Shown: in pieces, positions 20,301-27,936 of the stretch
Numbering within the stretch: position 1 is the stretch's first letter
How the letters are laid out: the number at the start of each line of letters is the position of its first letter
DNA from: Granulicella sp.
Lineage (GTDB): Bacteria > Acidobacteriota > Terriglobia > Terriglobales > Acidobacteriaceae
Assembly: GCA_027450185.1 (NCBI GenBank)
Contig: DAIDKF010000001.1
Span: 113,779 to 177,778 of the forward strand
Direction of reading: 5' to 3'
Length of the DNA: 64,000 nt
Program-made: the position numbers and the translations under genes
Notes under the pieces: generated by a model
The model's input: only the letters and a program-made list of their open reading frames with translations
The model's database searches: none
What the model was told of the DNA's origin: nothing

Positions 20301-20971
20301 CTCACCAGGTCCGGCGGAAAGTTTTCCGGCGAGATAGCCTCCAACTCACTCGCTGTTCCCACCTCCTCCCACCCGCGACCATCGTTCGATACCGCGACCG
20401 ACAGCTTCAAATCCTGTGCCGCCACGTACTCCGGCAGCATCACAAACACACGCACTCTGTCCACCGCAGGCACCGCCGTACCACCGGCCACCTGCACCTC
20501 AACCGACACCTTAGCGCCCTCCAGCTTCACTCCCAGGGGAGGGAAGTGGTCGAGCACAATCTCGCGGTCAGGCTTCGGCAGCGGGCCCTCTGTGCTCGTC
20601 GAAACCGCAACCCACACCGGCAACTGCGTGTCCTTGATCCCGTCCGTAATCAGTTGCGCCGTAAGGTTGTAGTCATAGCTGCTCGAGTGCATCGCAGGCC
20701 GCCGCAACGCCAGATTCCTATACGTCGACGCATCCACCACCATCCTCGGTGAGAACACATCCGCCGGGCTCCCCGGATAGATCCCAATCCCTCGCGTATA
20801 CCCCGCCGGCACGTTGCCGATTCCAACGTGTTCCCCATCCCCTCCAACCATCGCATCCAGGCCATCTCTCGCCGGGGTTAACGTGGCGGCCATCACCGGC
20901 AGCGTCGGAAGCGCCACCTCTCCCGCTGCAATCATCGAGCTCTTCAAAAACTCACGTCTGGATAGCGACAA
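17321..20971 (-). CDS. Tat-exported GH2 glycoside hydrolase (exo-glucosaminidase / beta-mannosidase-like) with discoidin-like modules
   Basis: 1216 residues. The N terminus SRREFLKSS plus a hydrophobic stretch is a twin-arginine signal. Before the catalytic part are two F5/8C-like (discoidin) beta modules: one around 80-270 beginning NLALRRPAMHSSS, one around 280-390 with VSVDLGARCTIDRVSLYW and ending ILSEMEVYGR. Residues about 400-1000 are the GH2 sugar-binding, immunoglobulin-like and TIM-barrel domains. The barrel shows GRNE (acid/base Glu841) and LHSEIG (nucleophile Glu899). The sequence around them (YDACDRHGVMVWQDFW) is shared by exo-beta-D-glucosaminidases and beta-mannosidases, so substrate stays open. 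TTG start with GGAGG 6 nt upstream. It is 122 bp downstream of a LacI-type regulator on the same strand with an operator-like site between, suggesting local sugar-responsive control. Confidence 0.87.
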   Translation of the reverse strand: MSLSRREFLKSSMIAAGEVALPTLPVMAATLTPARDGLDAMVGGDGEHVGIGNVPAGYTRGIGIYPGSPADVFSPRMVVDASTYRNLALRRPAMHSSSYDYNLTAQLITDGIKDTQLPVWVAVSTSTEGPLPKPDREIVLDHFPPLGVKLEGAKVSVEVQVAGGTAVPAVDRVRVFVMLPEYVAAQDLKLSVAVSNDGRGWEEVGTASELEAISPENFPPDLVSGNSLYFPSMVLSRLCQSRFYRVTCERLNHAADTLTVPWMVGQVEFYKGDARVEIGGPYSFTSAWMSAGSAEEWVSVDLGARCTIDRVSLYWIARAAEGSVQVSDDARAWADVHRLNGTEDVEEIHLARPVHARYVRVLMTRPSSPHGYILSEMEVYGRGGLVAVAAPAAKPDAAGGLDLAGGAWRVERSSLVETGGETLSRAGFTDASWVVATVPGTVLTSYYNAGAIPDPNFGENQLYVSDSYFYSDFWYRTEFDAPVVDAGEIAWLNFDGVNWKAEIFLNGKRLGRIDGGFMRGRFDVSGTLLAGRRNALAVRIEKNATPGSTKQKTFETPGRNGGALGADNPTYHASIGWDWIPTIRGRNTGIWGNVSLTKTGAVTLDAPFVSAAMALPDTSKADVNVAVDVVNHGASAVEGTLRLRFGSVEVAQKVSVAGGETTTVTLDPAQHAELRLKNPELWWPAGYGEPHLYDVEIRFEVEGRTLDRKSLKFGIRQMSSNEEGGKLRLYVNGRRFICRGGNWGFGESMLRYRAREYDAAVRYHREMNFTMIRNWVGQIGDEAFYDACDRHGVMVWQDFWLANPWDGPVPNDDAMFMANAKDLLLRIRNHASIGLYCGRNEGYPPKTLEKGLRKMLAELHPGIAYIPSSADDVVSGHGPYHALPPVDYFRMADSKLHSEIGMPNIPPMESVRLMMTESAMWPQGLQWGLHDFCLNGAQGGRSFRSIIDESYGGADSAEEWVSLAQFVNYEGYRAMFESQGKYRAGLLLWMSHPCWPSFVWQTYDYYFEPTAAYFGCRKASEPLHIQWNRDAETIEVVNYSAGDRRGLRVGVEILNMNGAHAGYETATVSSQEDSVVTAMRMEYPKGLSPVHFLRLTLIEGDKTVSENEYMRSVVEGDYRAIRQLAKARVQAATKAEREGDVWRLTTELHNTSAWPALMTRMKAVRAVSGDRILPAIYRDNYVTLMPGERRTLETELQHADTRGETPKIVVGGFNVE

Positions 20972-21026
20972 GCGATTCCTCCCGAAGCCTGCTCTCGTCT
21001 GGATCTTCTGCGGCAGCGCCTTAGAA

Positions 21027-21040
21027 AGATAACGATAACA
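21027..21040. promoter_or_regulatory. Candidate LacI-family operator upstream of the GH2 gene
   Basis: Read on the minus strand, TGTTATCGTTATC lies about 56 bp before the GH2 start. LacI/GalR proteins commonly bind CG-centred palindromes of the type TGTTAnCGnTAACA. The left half fits well and the right half is degenerate (TATCT instead of TAACA). The adjacent LacI-type gene makes it the obvious candidate ligand. Direct repeat GATAAC x2 on the plus strand is another way to read it. Confidence 0.4.
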
Positions 21041-21093
21041 TGTAGCAATTCATCTCGTCGTCGTCACACGGAGCAACTATCGGCAAGCGCTGC

Positions 21094-22125
21094 CTATGTA
21101 ACGGTCTTGCGCGAGAATCTTCCTGTGTGCGAACCGCAGGAGTCCCTGATCACCAGTTCCACCGGCAGCACGATACGCTTGGCCTTGTTCGTCTGAACGT
21201 GGTCTGACAGCCGTGAAAACAGCAACTCGGCGGCGATCCGTCCCAGCACATCCGTGGGCTGCCTGACCACCGTGGCCGCAGGCCGGATAATGCTGGCCAT
21301 CTCGAAGTCATCGAATCCCGCGACGGCGATCTGCTCCGGGACCTTCGCGTCCAATGTCGCGAGCGCATGCAGTGCGTGGCGCATCACCAGGTTGTTGGTG
21401 CAGAACAGAGCCGTAGGTGGTGCCTTGCTGCCCAGCAGCACGCGGATGATTTGCAGCATCTCCGTCTGCGACTCCGTAACCACGTACGCATCCGGCTCCA
21501 GTTTGGCTACCACCATGGCCGCGCGATATCCCTCCAGTCTCTCCTTCAGCGTCCACAGTTGGCTTGAGAGCCCGATGCAGGCAATGCGGCGATGGCGGTG
21601 CTCAATCAGGTGACGAACCGCCAGTTGTGCCCCGCGCTTATTCTGCACCGTGACGCTGTCAAACGAACTCCCGGGAACTGGCCGGTCCAGGGTCACAATC
21701 GGCGTCCGTTCAAACTCCGGATCGCGCAGTTGTGATTTACCCGCTGCCGGCACCACAATCAGTCCCTCAATATGCCGCCGCAGCATCCGCTTGGCCTCAA
21801 TGAACTCCGTTGCCGGGTCATCATCTGAGGTCGTGATCACCGTCGAGTACGTGTGCTCCTTCGCCACCAGATTGATTGAATGCGCGCACTGCGCAAAGAA
21901 CGGATCGTGCAGATTGGGAACGATCATGCCGATCTGCCGCGTCCGCTGGTCGCGCAGCGAGCGCGCCACCTCGTTGGGCACATAGTTCAGCTTTTCAATC
22001 GCCGCCAGCACTCGTGCTCGCGTCTCATCGGTCACGTGGACGTTATCATTCAGCACTCGCGAGACCGTCATCGTCCCCACGCCCGCCAGCTTTGCAACAT
22101 CGCTCATTCGCGTCGGACGATTCAA
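21094..22125 (-). CDS. LacI/GalR-family transcriptional regulator
   Basis: About 343 residues. N-terminal LacI helix-turn-helix MSDVAKLAGVGTMTVSRVLN followed by the hinge helix region YVPNEVARSLR, then a periplasmic-binding-protein-like effector domain starting RQIGMIVPNLHDPFF and containing GLIVVPAAG, TPIVTLDRPVPG and VAGFDDFEMAS. These are standard for a sugar-responsive repressor. Start assigned to TTG at 22125, which has GAGGAG about 10 nt upstream; the next in-frame ATG at the MSDV position lacks a ribosome site, while a longer frame adds 16 residues without HTH similarity. It precedes the GH2 gene on the same strand and is divergent from the 2-oxoacid oxidoreductase operon, so either could be a target; GH2 is favoured. 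Effector unknown. Confidence 0.9.
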   Translation of the reverse strand: MNRPTRMSDVAKLAGVGTMTVSRVLNDNVHVTDETRARVLAAIEKLNYVPNEVARSLRDQRTRQIGMIVPNLHDPFFAQCAHSINLVAKEHTYSTVITTSDDDPATEFIEAKRMLRRHIEGLIVVPAAGKSQLRDPEFERTPIVTLDRPVPGSSFDSVTVQNKRGAQLAVRHLIEHRHRRIACIGLSSQLWTLKERLEGYRAAMVVAKLEPDAYVVTESQTEMLQIIRVLLGSKAPPTALFCTNNLVMRHALHALATLDAKVPEQIAVAGFDDFEMASIIRPAATVVRQPTDVLGRIAAELLFSRLSDHVQTNKAKRIVLPVELVIRDSCGSHTGRFSRKTVT

Positions 22126-22476
22126 CGGAAACTTTCTCCTCTGGCAATCTCGCGACAGCCCTTCATCCATCAACGGCTGCGGCGCGCCGATCCCTCATCT
22201 CAAGTGAACATCGAACTCTGACCCGCGTCGTTAAACATACTACGCGCCGGCCATCGGCTCCGAGTGCAGACCGCTTCAGCCACCACGTCCCGCGCAGCGC
22301 GCCCGAAAAATCCTCTCCTCGCCAGGCGACACGCTTTCCTTCCATCCGCGTCTAATTTGCTTGCGATCGGCAGAGTCACTTGCCACCTTGCCTCACCTGC
22401 CGTTACGATCCGTGGGTTCGACATTTTGCTGGCGCAGTGCCATTGAAGTCGGCACGCCAGTATGGAGAAGCGTTTT

Positions 22477-24252
22477 ATGAGACAGTCTTTCAGCATCGGT
22501 ATCGGAGGTGCCGCCGGCCAGGGCGTCGCCACTCCCGGCGACATCTTTGCGAAGATTTTCAGTCGTCGCGGGCTGCACCTCAACGCCTACAACGCCTATC
22601 AATCCATCATTCGCGGCGGCCACACCTTCCTCACCATCCGCACCGGCCCGGACAAAATCACCTCCACCGACGGCCGCATGGATCTTCTCATTCCGCTTAA
22701 TCAGGACACGGTCGACCGCCACCTCCGACTGCTCTCCGCCGGTGGCGCATGCCTCTATAACGCCGACCTCATCCATCCCGCCACCCCTGTTGAAGGCGTC
22801 CAACTCTGTCCCCTCCCAGTCTCCAAACTCGCCGACATCAGCCGCAACAAGGTCGCGCAGAACACTCTTGCCATGGGCGCTGCCCTCAGCATGGTCGGCG
22901 TCGGATTCGCCGCGCTCGAGAGTGTCCTCGAAGAGCAGTTCCGCAAGAAGACCCAGGCGGTCATCGACGAAAACGTCAGCCTGGCCCGCGCCGGTTACGA
23001 CTACGCCACACAAAACTTCAAGCCCTTCGCCTGGCCGCTCCCCCTCACCGATGCCCGTTACGCCGTCCTCAGCGGCAACGGCGCCATGGCCATGGGCGGA
23101 GCCGCGGCGGGCGTAAAGTTTTACTCCGCCTATCCCATGAGCCCCTCCACCGGCGTCCTTCACTGGATGGCCGAGCATGCCCGGGAAGCCGAGATCATGG
23201 TCCGCCAGGTCGAGGACGAGATCGGCGTCATCAACATGGCTATCGGTGCATCGCACGCTGGTGTCCGCTCCATGTGTGCCACCTCGGGTGGCGGCTTCGC
23301 GCTCATGAGCGAAGGCCTTGGTCTCTCCGCTCAGGCTGAAATTCCCGTCGTCGTCATCGACTGCCAACGCGCCGGCCCCTCCACTGGCGTCCCCACCAAA
23401 ACCGAGCAGGGCGACCTCTGGCAGATGCTCGGCGCAGCCTTTGGTGACTATCCTCGCGTCATCGCCGCGCCGCTCGACATCGCCGACTGCTTCAAGCTCA
23501 TGCCCGAGATCTTCAACATCACTGACCGCTTTCAGTGTCCCGGAATCGTCCTCTGCGACCTCCTCCTTGCCGAAGGCCGCCTCAGCGTTGACCCCGCAGA
23601 GATCGATTTTCACCCCGCCATCGACCGCGGCGAAATGATCACCTCCAACGGCGGCGAGCACGCCCCCTACCTGCGCTACAAGATCACCGACAGCGGCGTC
23701 TCCCCGCGCGTCATTCCCGGCCTCCCCGGCTACACCCACGTCGTCTCCTCGGACGAGCACGACGAAGACGGCGTTCTCATCTCCGACGCATACACGAACC
23801 ACGCCAAGCGCCGTGCCATGATGGAAAAACGCATGCGCAAGATGCAGGGCATCGCCGCCGCCATTCCGCCGCCGCAACTCATCGGCCCCCCCACCGCCGA
23901 CGTCACCCTCGTCGGCTGGGGTTCCACCTTCGGCGTCATCGACGAAGCCTGCGAACTCCTCCGCGAGCAGGGCATCTCCGCCAACCATCTCCCCATCCGC
24001 TGGCTCGTCCCGCTGCACGGTGAAGCTATCCTCGACATCCTCCGCAACGCGCGCCACACCCTCATCGTCGAGAACAACTTCAGTGGCCAGTTCGCCCGCT
24101 ACCTGCGCAGCGAGACCAGCTTCGTCCCCACCGGCCATATCCGCAAATACGATGGCGAGCCCTTCTTCCCGCAGCACATCGTTCAGGCCGTCAAGGATCA
24201 GCTCGCCGGCAAGACAACGCTCTCCATCCCCGCCCACGAAGTCATGGTCTAA
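22477..24252 (+). CDS. korA: 2-oxoacid:acceptor oxidoreductase, fused gamma-alpha subunit
   Basis: Large subunit of a CoA-dependent 2-oxoacid:ferredoxin oxidoreductase (2-oxoglutarate or pyruvate type), 591 residues. The N-terminal ~190 residues are the gamma domain: IGIGGAAGQGVATPGDIFA, and AYQSIIRGGHTFLTIR. The rest is the pyrimidine-binding alpha domain beginning GNGAMAMGGAAAGVKFYSAYP with SPSTG in place of the usual TPST, then VEDEIGVINMAIGASHAG and SGGGFALMSEGLGL. The protein ends in a transketolase-C-like domain. Start placed at the second in-frame ATG, with GGAG 9 nt upstream. It pairs with the beta subunit 41 bp downstream. An imperfect hairpin (22429-22460) sits before the ribosome site. 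No ferredoxin subunit is encoded nearby, so electrons must go to a ferredoxin made elsewhere. Confidence 0.92.
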   Translation: MRQSFSIGIGGAAGQGVATPGDIFAKIFSRRGLHLNAYNAYQSIIRGGHTFLTIRTGPDKITSTDGRMDLLIPLNQDTVDRHLRLLSAGGACLYNADLIHPATPVEGVQLCPLPVSKLADISRNKVAQNTLAMGAALSMVGVGFAALESVLEEQFRKKTQAVIDENVSLARAGYDYATQNFKPFAWPLPLTDARYAVLSGNGAMAMGGAAAGVKFYSAYPMSPSTGVLHWMAEHAREAEIMVRQVEDEIGVINMAIGASHAGVRSMCATSGGGFALMSEGLGLSAQAEIPVVVIDCQRAGPSTGVPTKTEQGDLWQMLGAAFGDYPRVIAAPLDIADCFKLMPEIFNITDRFQCPGIVLCDLLLAEGRLSVDPAEIDFHPAIDRGEMITSNGGEHAPYLRYKITDSGVSPRVIPGLPGYTHVVSSDEHDEDGVLISDAYTNHAKRRAMMEKRMRKMQGIAAAIPPPQLIGPPTADVTLVGWGSTFGVIDEACELLREQGISANHLPIRWLVPLHGEAILDILRNARHTLIVENNFSGQFARYLRSETSFVPTGHIRKYDGEPFFPQHIVQAVKDQLAGKTTLSIPAHEVMV

Positions 24253-24293
24253 CGCTAGAGATCGCTCCAACACAAACTCCCAGGAGAACCCCG

Positions 24294-25190
24294 ATGGCGA
24301 CCGAAATCATCACTCCCAACGCAATCACCATGGCCGACTTCAAAGGACGCGTCGAGCCCGACTGGTGTCCCGGCTGCGGCGACTACGGCGTACTCGCCGC
24401 CGTTCAGAAAGCTCTCGTCGAGTTGCAGATCCCGCAGCACGAAGTCGCCACCATCAGCGGCATCGGCTGCTCCTCCAACTTCCCCGGCTTCATCGAGACC
24501 TATGGCATGCACACCCTGCACGGCCGTTCGCTCCCCGTCGCCACCGGCGTAAAAATGGCCAACCACGCCCTCACCGTGCTCGTCACCGGTGGGGACGGCG
24601 ATGGCTTCGGCATCGGTTGCGGCCACTTCGTCCACGCCATGCGCCGCAACGTCGACCTCACCTATCTCGTCATGGACAACCAGATCTATGGCCTCACCAC
24701 TGGTCAGACCTCACCCACCAGCCGTCTCGCCATGAAGACCAAAACCACCCCCTTCGGTAACGTTGAGCGCCCTGTCAACCCTGTCGCCCTGGCTCTCGCC
24801 GCCGGTGCCACCTACGTCGCGCGCGGCTTCTCCGCCGACCAGAAACACCTCACCGAACTCGTCAAGAACGCCATCGCGCACAAGGGTTTCTCCTTCATCG
24901 ATATCTTCAGCCCCTGCATCACCTACAACCACGACAACACCATCCCGTGGTTCCGTCCCCGCGTCAAAAAGCTCGAAGATAACCCCGCCTACGACTCCAC
25001 CGACTGGACCGCCGCCATGGAGCAAGCACAGCTCTGGGGCGACGAAATCCCCATCGGAAAGTTCTTCGAGCGCACCGACGTCCCCTCGCTCCACTCCCTC
25101 GAGCCCGTCCTCAACTCTGGCCCGCTCGTCCACCAAAGCAACCGCATCCCCGCCGACATCGCGAAGTCCTTCATCGACGAACTCATGTGA
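24294..25190 (+). CDS. korB: 2-oxoacid:ferredoxin oxidoreductase, beta subunit
   Basis: Thiamine-pyrophosphate subunit, 298 residues. It shows WCPGCGDYGVLAAV near the N terminus (cluster/TPP region typical of two-subunit enzymes), SGIGCSSNFPG, the TPP-Mg motif GGDGDGFGIGCGHF and the following MDNQIYGLTTGQTSPTS. Length and motifs match KorB/OforB-type proteins that lack a separate ferredoxin-like domain. A strong AGGAG lies 8 nt before the ATG. Together with the fused gamma-alpha subunit it forms the complete heterodimeric enzyme, decarboxylating a 2-oxoacid to acyl-CoA with reduced ferredoxin, or running reductively. 2-Oxoglutarate is the best guess for the substrate; pyruvate cannot be excluded by eye. 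Confidence 0.93.
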   Translation: MATEIITPNAITMADFKGRVEPDWCPGCGDYGVLAAVQKALVELQIPQHEVATISGIGCSSNFPGFIETYGMHTLHGRSLPVATGVKMANHALTVLVTGGDGDGFGIGCGHFVHAMRRNVDLTYLVMDNQIYGLTTGQTSPTSRLAMKTKTTPFGNVERPVNPVALALAAGATYVARGFSADQKHLTELVKNAIAHKGFSFIDIFSPCITYNHDNTIPWFRPRVKKLEDNPAYDSTDWTAAMEQAQLWGDEIPIGKFFERTDVPSLHSLEPVLNSGPLVHQSNRIPADIAKSFIDELM

Positions 25191-25227
25191 TCGAGCCTCG
25201 ACCTCTGGATAAACCTCGTCTTGCAGG

Positions 25228-25248
25228 CGGTGGACTTTAGTTCCACCG
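25228..25248. repeat. Palindromic intergenic element, copy 1
   Basis: A 21-nt imperfect palindrome CGGTGG-ACTTTAGTT-CCACCG lies 38 bp after the korB stop. It shares the central CTTTAG and the flanking GG/CC pattern with four other intergenic elements in this window. Possible roles are transcript 3' end, REP-type repeat, or both. Confidence 0.55.
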
Positions 25249-25330
25249 TCGCAGGCGCGCGGCACTTTGCACGGCGCAGTGGCGAAACCCGCGTACTAGC
25301 TTTGTGGTTCTGGGCTACGCGGCCACGTCC

Positions 25331-25564
25331 TTAACAGCACCCCTTGAAGCGTCCCTTCGTGATCGTGTATCGCACGTCTTGCCGTTCCTTGAAGAACTCC
25401 TGATAGCTCATCACCGGCTCTCCCGGATGATTAATCCTCCGCCGATGTACGTAGGTCTCATACTCCGGCACCCCCACCATCAACCGAGCGGTCCGTGTGG
25501 TCCAGTAGGTTGCCACGCGCACCGTTCGGCAAACGCGTTCGTACATCATCTCGATTTCAATCAC
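25331..25564 (-). CDS. ybdD: Small YbdD/YjiX-family protein partnered with CstA
   Basis: 77-residue cytoplasmic protein of the YbdD/YjiX (DUF466) family, genes for which sit next to CstA/BtsT pyruvate or peptide transporters in many bacteria. The family core is clear: ARLMVGVPEYETYVHRRRINHPGEPVMSYQEFFKERQ, here seen as VGVPEYETYV, HPGEPVMSY and EFFKERQ, and the protein ends in the family's paired cysteines (GCC). Start set at GTG 25564, with GGGAGG five bases upstream; it overlaps the CstA stop by eight bases, a classic coupled arrangement. An upstream TTG is in frame but has no ribosome site. A required accessory role for transport is known for enterobacterial relatives; here it is inferred. 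Confidence 0.9.
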   Translation of the reverse strand: MIEIEMMYERVCRTVRVATYWTTRTARLMVGVPEYETYVHRRRINHPGEPVMSYQEFFKERQDVRYTITKGRFKGCC

Positions 25565-27656
25565 CGCTACCTCCCGCAATGGCAGGCACTCCGTCTACCT
25601 CGATCGCCGTAAGCGTCGGACTGCGCAACGCCTTACGGATAGCTATGATCGCATAGATCACCACCACCGTAACAATCAGCACCGACAACCCAGCCAGGCT
25701 TGCATCCAGGTAGTCGCTGAAGATCACGCGGTGCATCTGCTCCATCGTCTTCGCCGGTGCCAGCACTTTATTTGCAGCAACGGCGCTGCCAAACTTCGTC
25801 GCATGGCTCAGGAAGCCGATCGATGCGTCCGGATCGAACACCTTCTCCAGCCCCGCCGTCACCGTACACGCAAGCAGCCATAACGTCGGCACGATGGTGA
25901 CCAGAGCATAGCCTCCGCGCTTCATCTTGAACAGCACCACAGTGCAGAAGATCAGCGCAATGGCCGCGAGCATCTGGTTGGTCGTGCCAAACAGCGGCCA
26001 CATCGTATAGATGCCTCCATACGGATCCACGACGCCCGCATACAGCAGGTATCCCCACATCGCGCACGCCAGCGCCGAGCCAACCAGATTGCCCACCCAC
26101 GACTTCGTCTCCTTGAACGCCGGAATCGCGGTGCCGACAAAATCCTGGATCATGAACCGCAGTACGCGTGTTCCTGCGTCGACCGTGGTCAGGATAAACA
26201 GAGCTTCAAACAAAATGATGAAGTGATACCACAGTCCCATCATCATCGTCCCGCCCAGGAAGCTGGACAGGATCGTCGCCATGCCCACCGCCAGCGTCGG
26301 AGCGCCGCCAGTTCGCGACAGAATACTCGCCTCGCCCACGTTATGCGCCATCTGCGTCAACACATCCGGCGTCACCGTGAAACCCCACGACGAGATCACC
26401 TGCGCCGCATGAGCGCTCGTCGTTCCAATCAGGCCCGCCGAGCTGTTCATCGCAAAATACACGCCCGGATGAATCACCGAAGCGCCAATCATCGCCATGA
26501 TCGCCACCAGCGACTCCATCAGCATGCTCCCATAGCCGATGAACGCGATCTGATTCTCATTCTCAATCATCTTCGGCGTCGTGCCGGAAGAGATCAGAGC
26601 ATGCCAACCCGACACCGCGCCGCAAGCGATCGTAATGAACAGGAAAGGGAATAGGCTCCCTGCCCACACCGGCCCTGTGCCATCGACAAACTTCGTGAAC
26701 GGCGGCATCTGCAAATGCGGATGGACAATAATCACGCCCACCGCCAGCAAAAAGATCGTGCCCACCTTCAGGAACGTCGTCAGGTAATCCCTCGGCGCCA
26801 GCAGCAGCCACACCGGCAACACCGAAGCCACAAAGCCATACGCGATAATGATCAGTGCCAGCGTCGTTCCCGTCAGGTTGAAGTAACCCGCCAGCGCCGG
26901 CGTCTCGGAGACCGTGCGCCCGTACACCAGTGCCGCCACCAGCAGCACCGCGCCGATCGCAGACATCTCGCCAATCCGTCCCGGCCGCACAAACCGGCTG
27001 TAGAGGCCCATGATGAACGCTATTGGAATCGTGCAGAACACCGTGAACGTGCCCCACGGGCTGCCCATCAGCGCCTTCACCACCACCAGCGCCAGCACCG
27101 CCAGGATGATCACGCAGATCAGCAGAATACCGATGCTCGCCACCGTTCCCGCAACCACTCCCATCTCTGATCGCACCATGTCGCCCAACGATCGCCCATC
27201 GCGCCGCGTCGAGAGAAACAGCACCGTCATATCCTGCACCGCTCCGGCGAACACGCATCCGGCCAATATCCACAGCGTACCCGGCAGATACCCCATCTGC
27301 GCGGCCAGCACTGGTCCGACCAGCGGTCCGGCTCCGGCAATCGCCGCGAAGTGATGCCCATACAACACGTAACGGTTCGTCGGCACATAATCCAGTCCAT
27401 CATTGCGCCGATACGCCGGTGTCTGCCGTCCTGCCTGAACGCCCAGTACTTTATTCGCAATGAACAGGCCATAGAACCGGTACGCAATAAAATAAATGCA
27501 TACCGAGGCCACCACCAGCCACGCAGCATCCACCGACTCATGCCGATGCAACGCCACGAAGGCAAACGAAACCACCCCCAGCCCAACAATCAGCACCCAC
27601 AACAGCTTGTTCCAAATGCTCGACCTCGTACTGCCAATCTCCTGATTCATCGCCAC
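25557..27656 (-). CDS. cstA: Carbon starvation protein A, pyruvate/peptide transporter family
   Basis: Integral inner-membrane protein of 699 residues with about 16-18 hydrophobic segments. CstA signature stretches include FYGLFIANKVLG, the NDGLDYVPTNRYVLYGHHFAAIAGAGPLVGPVLAAQMGYLPG region with GHHFAAIAGAGPLVGP, and FLSTRRDGRSLG. E. coli members (CstA, BtsT) import pyruvate and possibly peptides during carbon limitation. A very strong GGAGGGAGGG precedes the ATG by five bases, implying high translation. The stop overlaps the ybdD start. It lies at the end of a 280-bp region shared with the EF-P-like gene 3' end, and a perfect 14-bp palindrome 33 bp upstream is a candidate regulatory site. No BtsSR-type two-component system is adjacent. 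Confidence 0.95.
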   Translation of the reverse strand: MAMNQEIGSTRSSIWNKLLWVLIVGLGVVSFAFVALHRHESVDAAWLVVASVCIYFIAYRFYGLFIANKVLGVQAGRQTPAYRRNDGLDYVPTNRYVLYGHHFAAIAGAGPLVGPVLAAQMGYLPGTLWILAGCVFAGAVQDMTVLFLSTRRDGRSLGDMVRSEMGVVAGTVASIGILLICVIILAVLALVVVKALMGSPWGTFTVFCTIPIAFIMGLYSRFVRPGRIGEMSAIGAVLLVAALVYGRTVSETPALAGYFNLTGTTLALIIIAYGFVASVLPVWLLLAPRDYLTTFLKVGTIFLLAVGVIIVHPHLQMPPFTKFVDGTGPVWAGSLFPFLFITIACGAVSGWHALISSGTTPKMIENENQIAFIGYGSMLMESLVAIMAMIGASVIHPGVYFAMNSSAGLIGTTSAHAAQVISSWGFTVTPDVLTQMAHNVGEASILSRTGGAPTLAVGMATILSSFLGGTMMMGLWYHFIILFEALFILTTVDAGTRVLRFMIQDFVGTAIPAFKETKSWVGNLVGSALACAMWGYLLYAGVVDPYGGIYTMWPLFGTTNQMLAAIALIFCTVVLFKMKRGGYALVTIVPTLWLLACTVTAGLEKVFDPDASIGFLSHATKFGSAVAANKVLAPAKTMEQMHRVIFSDYLDASLAGLSVLIVTVVVIYAIIAIRKALRSPTLTAIEVDGVPAIAGGSGD

Positions 27657-27688
27657 CCTCCCTCCATGCGGTTCACTCTCTTATTGAC

Positions 27689-27702
27689 ACCATGCGCATG
27701 GT
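27689..27702. promoter_or_regulatory. Perfect 14-bp palindrome upstream of cstA
   Basis: ACCATGCGCATGGT is fully self-complementary and lies 33 bp before the cstA start. Its position suits an operator, but I recognise no specific family for it. The rest of 27657-27936 holds no gene that I can support. Confidence 0.35.
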
Positions 27703-27936
27703 TCATTGCCGCTTCATTGCGACGGTTTCGCATACGTTGGACCCTGCGCCCGAATCTCGATTCAAAATCCTATGCTTATGTCGCGCAATTGACCAGCAGG
27801 ACAATTCGTCGTCACGCAAATGCCAAGGAAATACTCGATTTCTCTTCAGCCACCAGTGCGATAAGCGGCACAGTCACCGCACAAATCGCACTCCCACTTC
27901 CACCCGCGGCCTCCACACCAAGGCCGCCCCCATCAC

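Noticed and set aside
22393..24273. Antisense 626-codon open frame opposite korA
   Set aside because: Low-complexity Gly/Asp/Glu/Val composition with no motif; korA on the other strand has full domain support. It is a by-product of C-rich wobble positions.
25331..25345. Selenocysteine in the YbdD C terminus
   Set aside because: Some relatives have selenocysteine there, but here the codons are TGC TGT TAA, so both residues are plain cysteine.
27681..27695. TTGACA on the plus strand as a -35 element
   Set aside because: No plus-strand gene follows within a sensible distance and no -10 is properly spaced.
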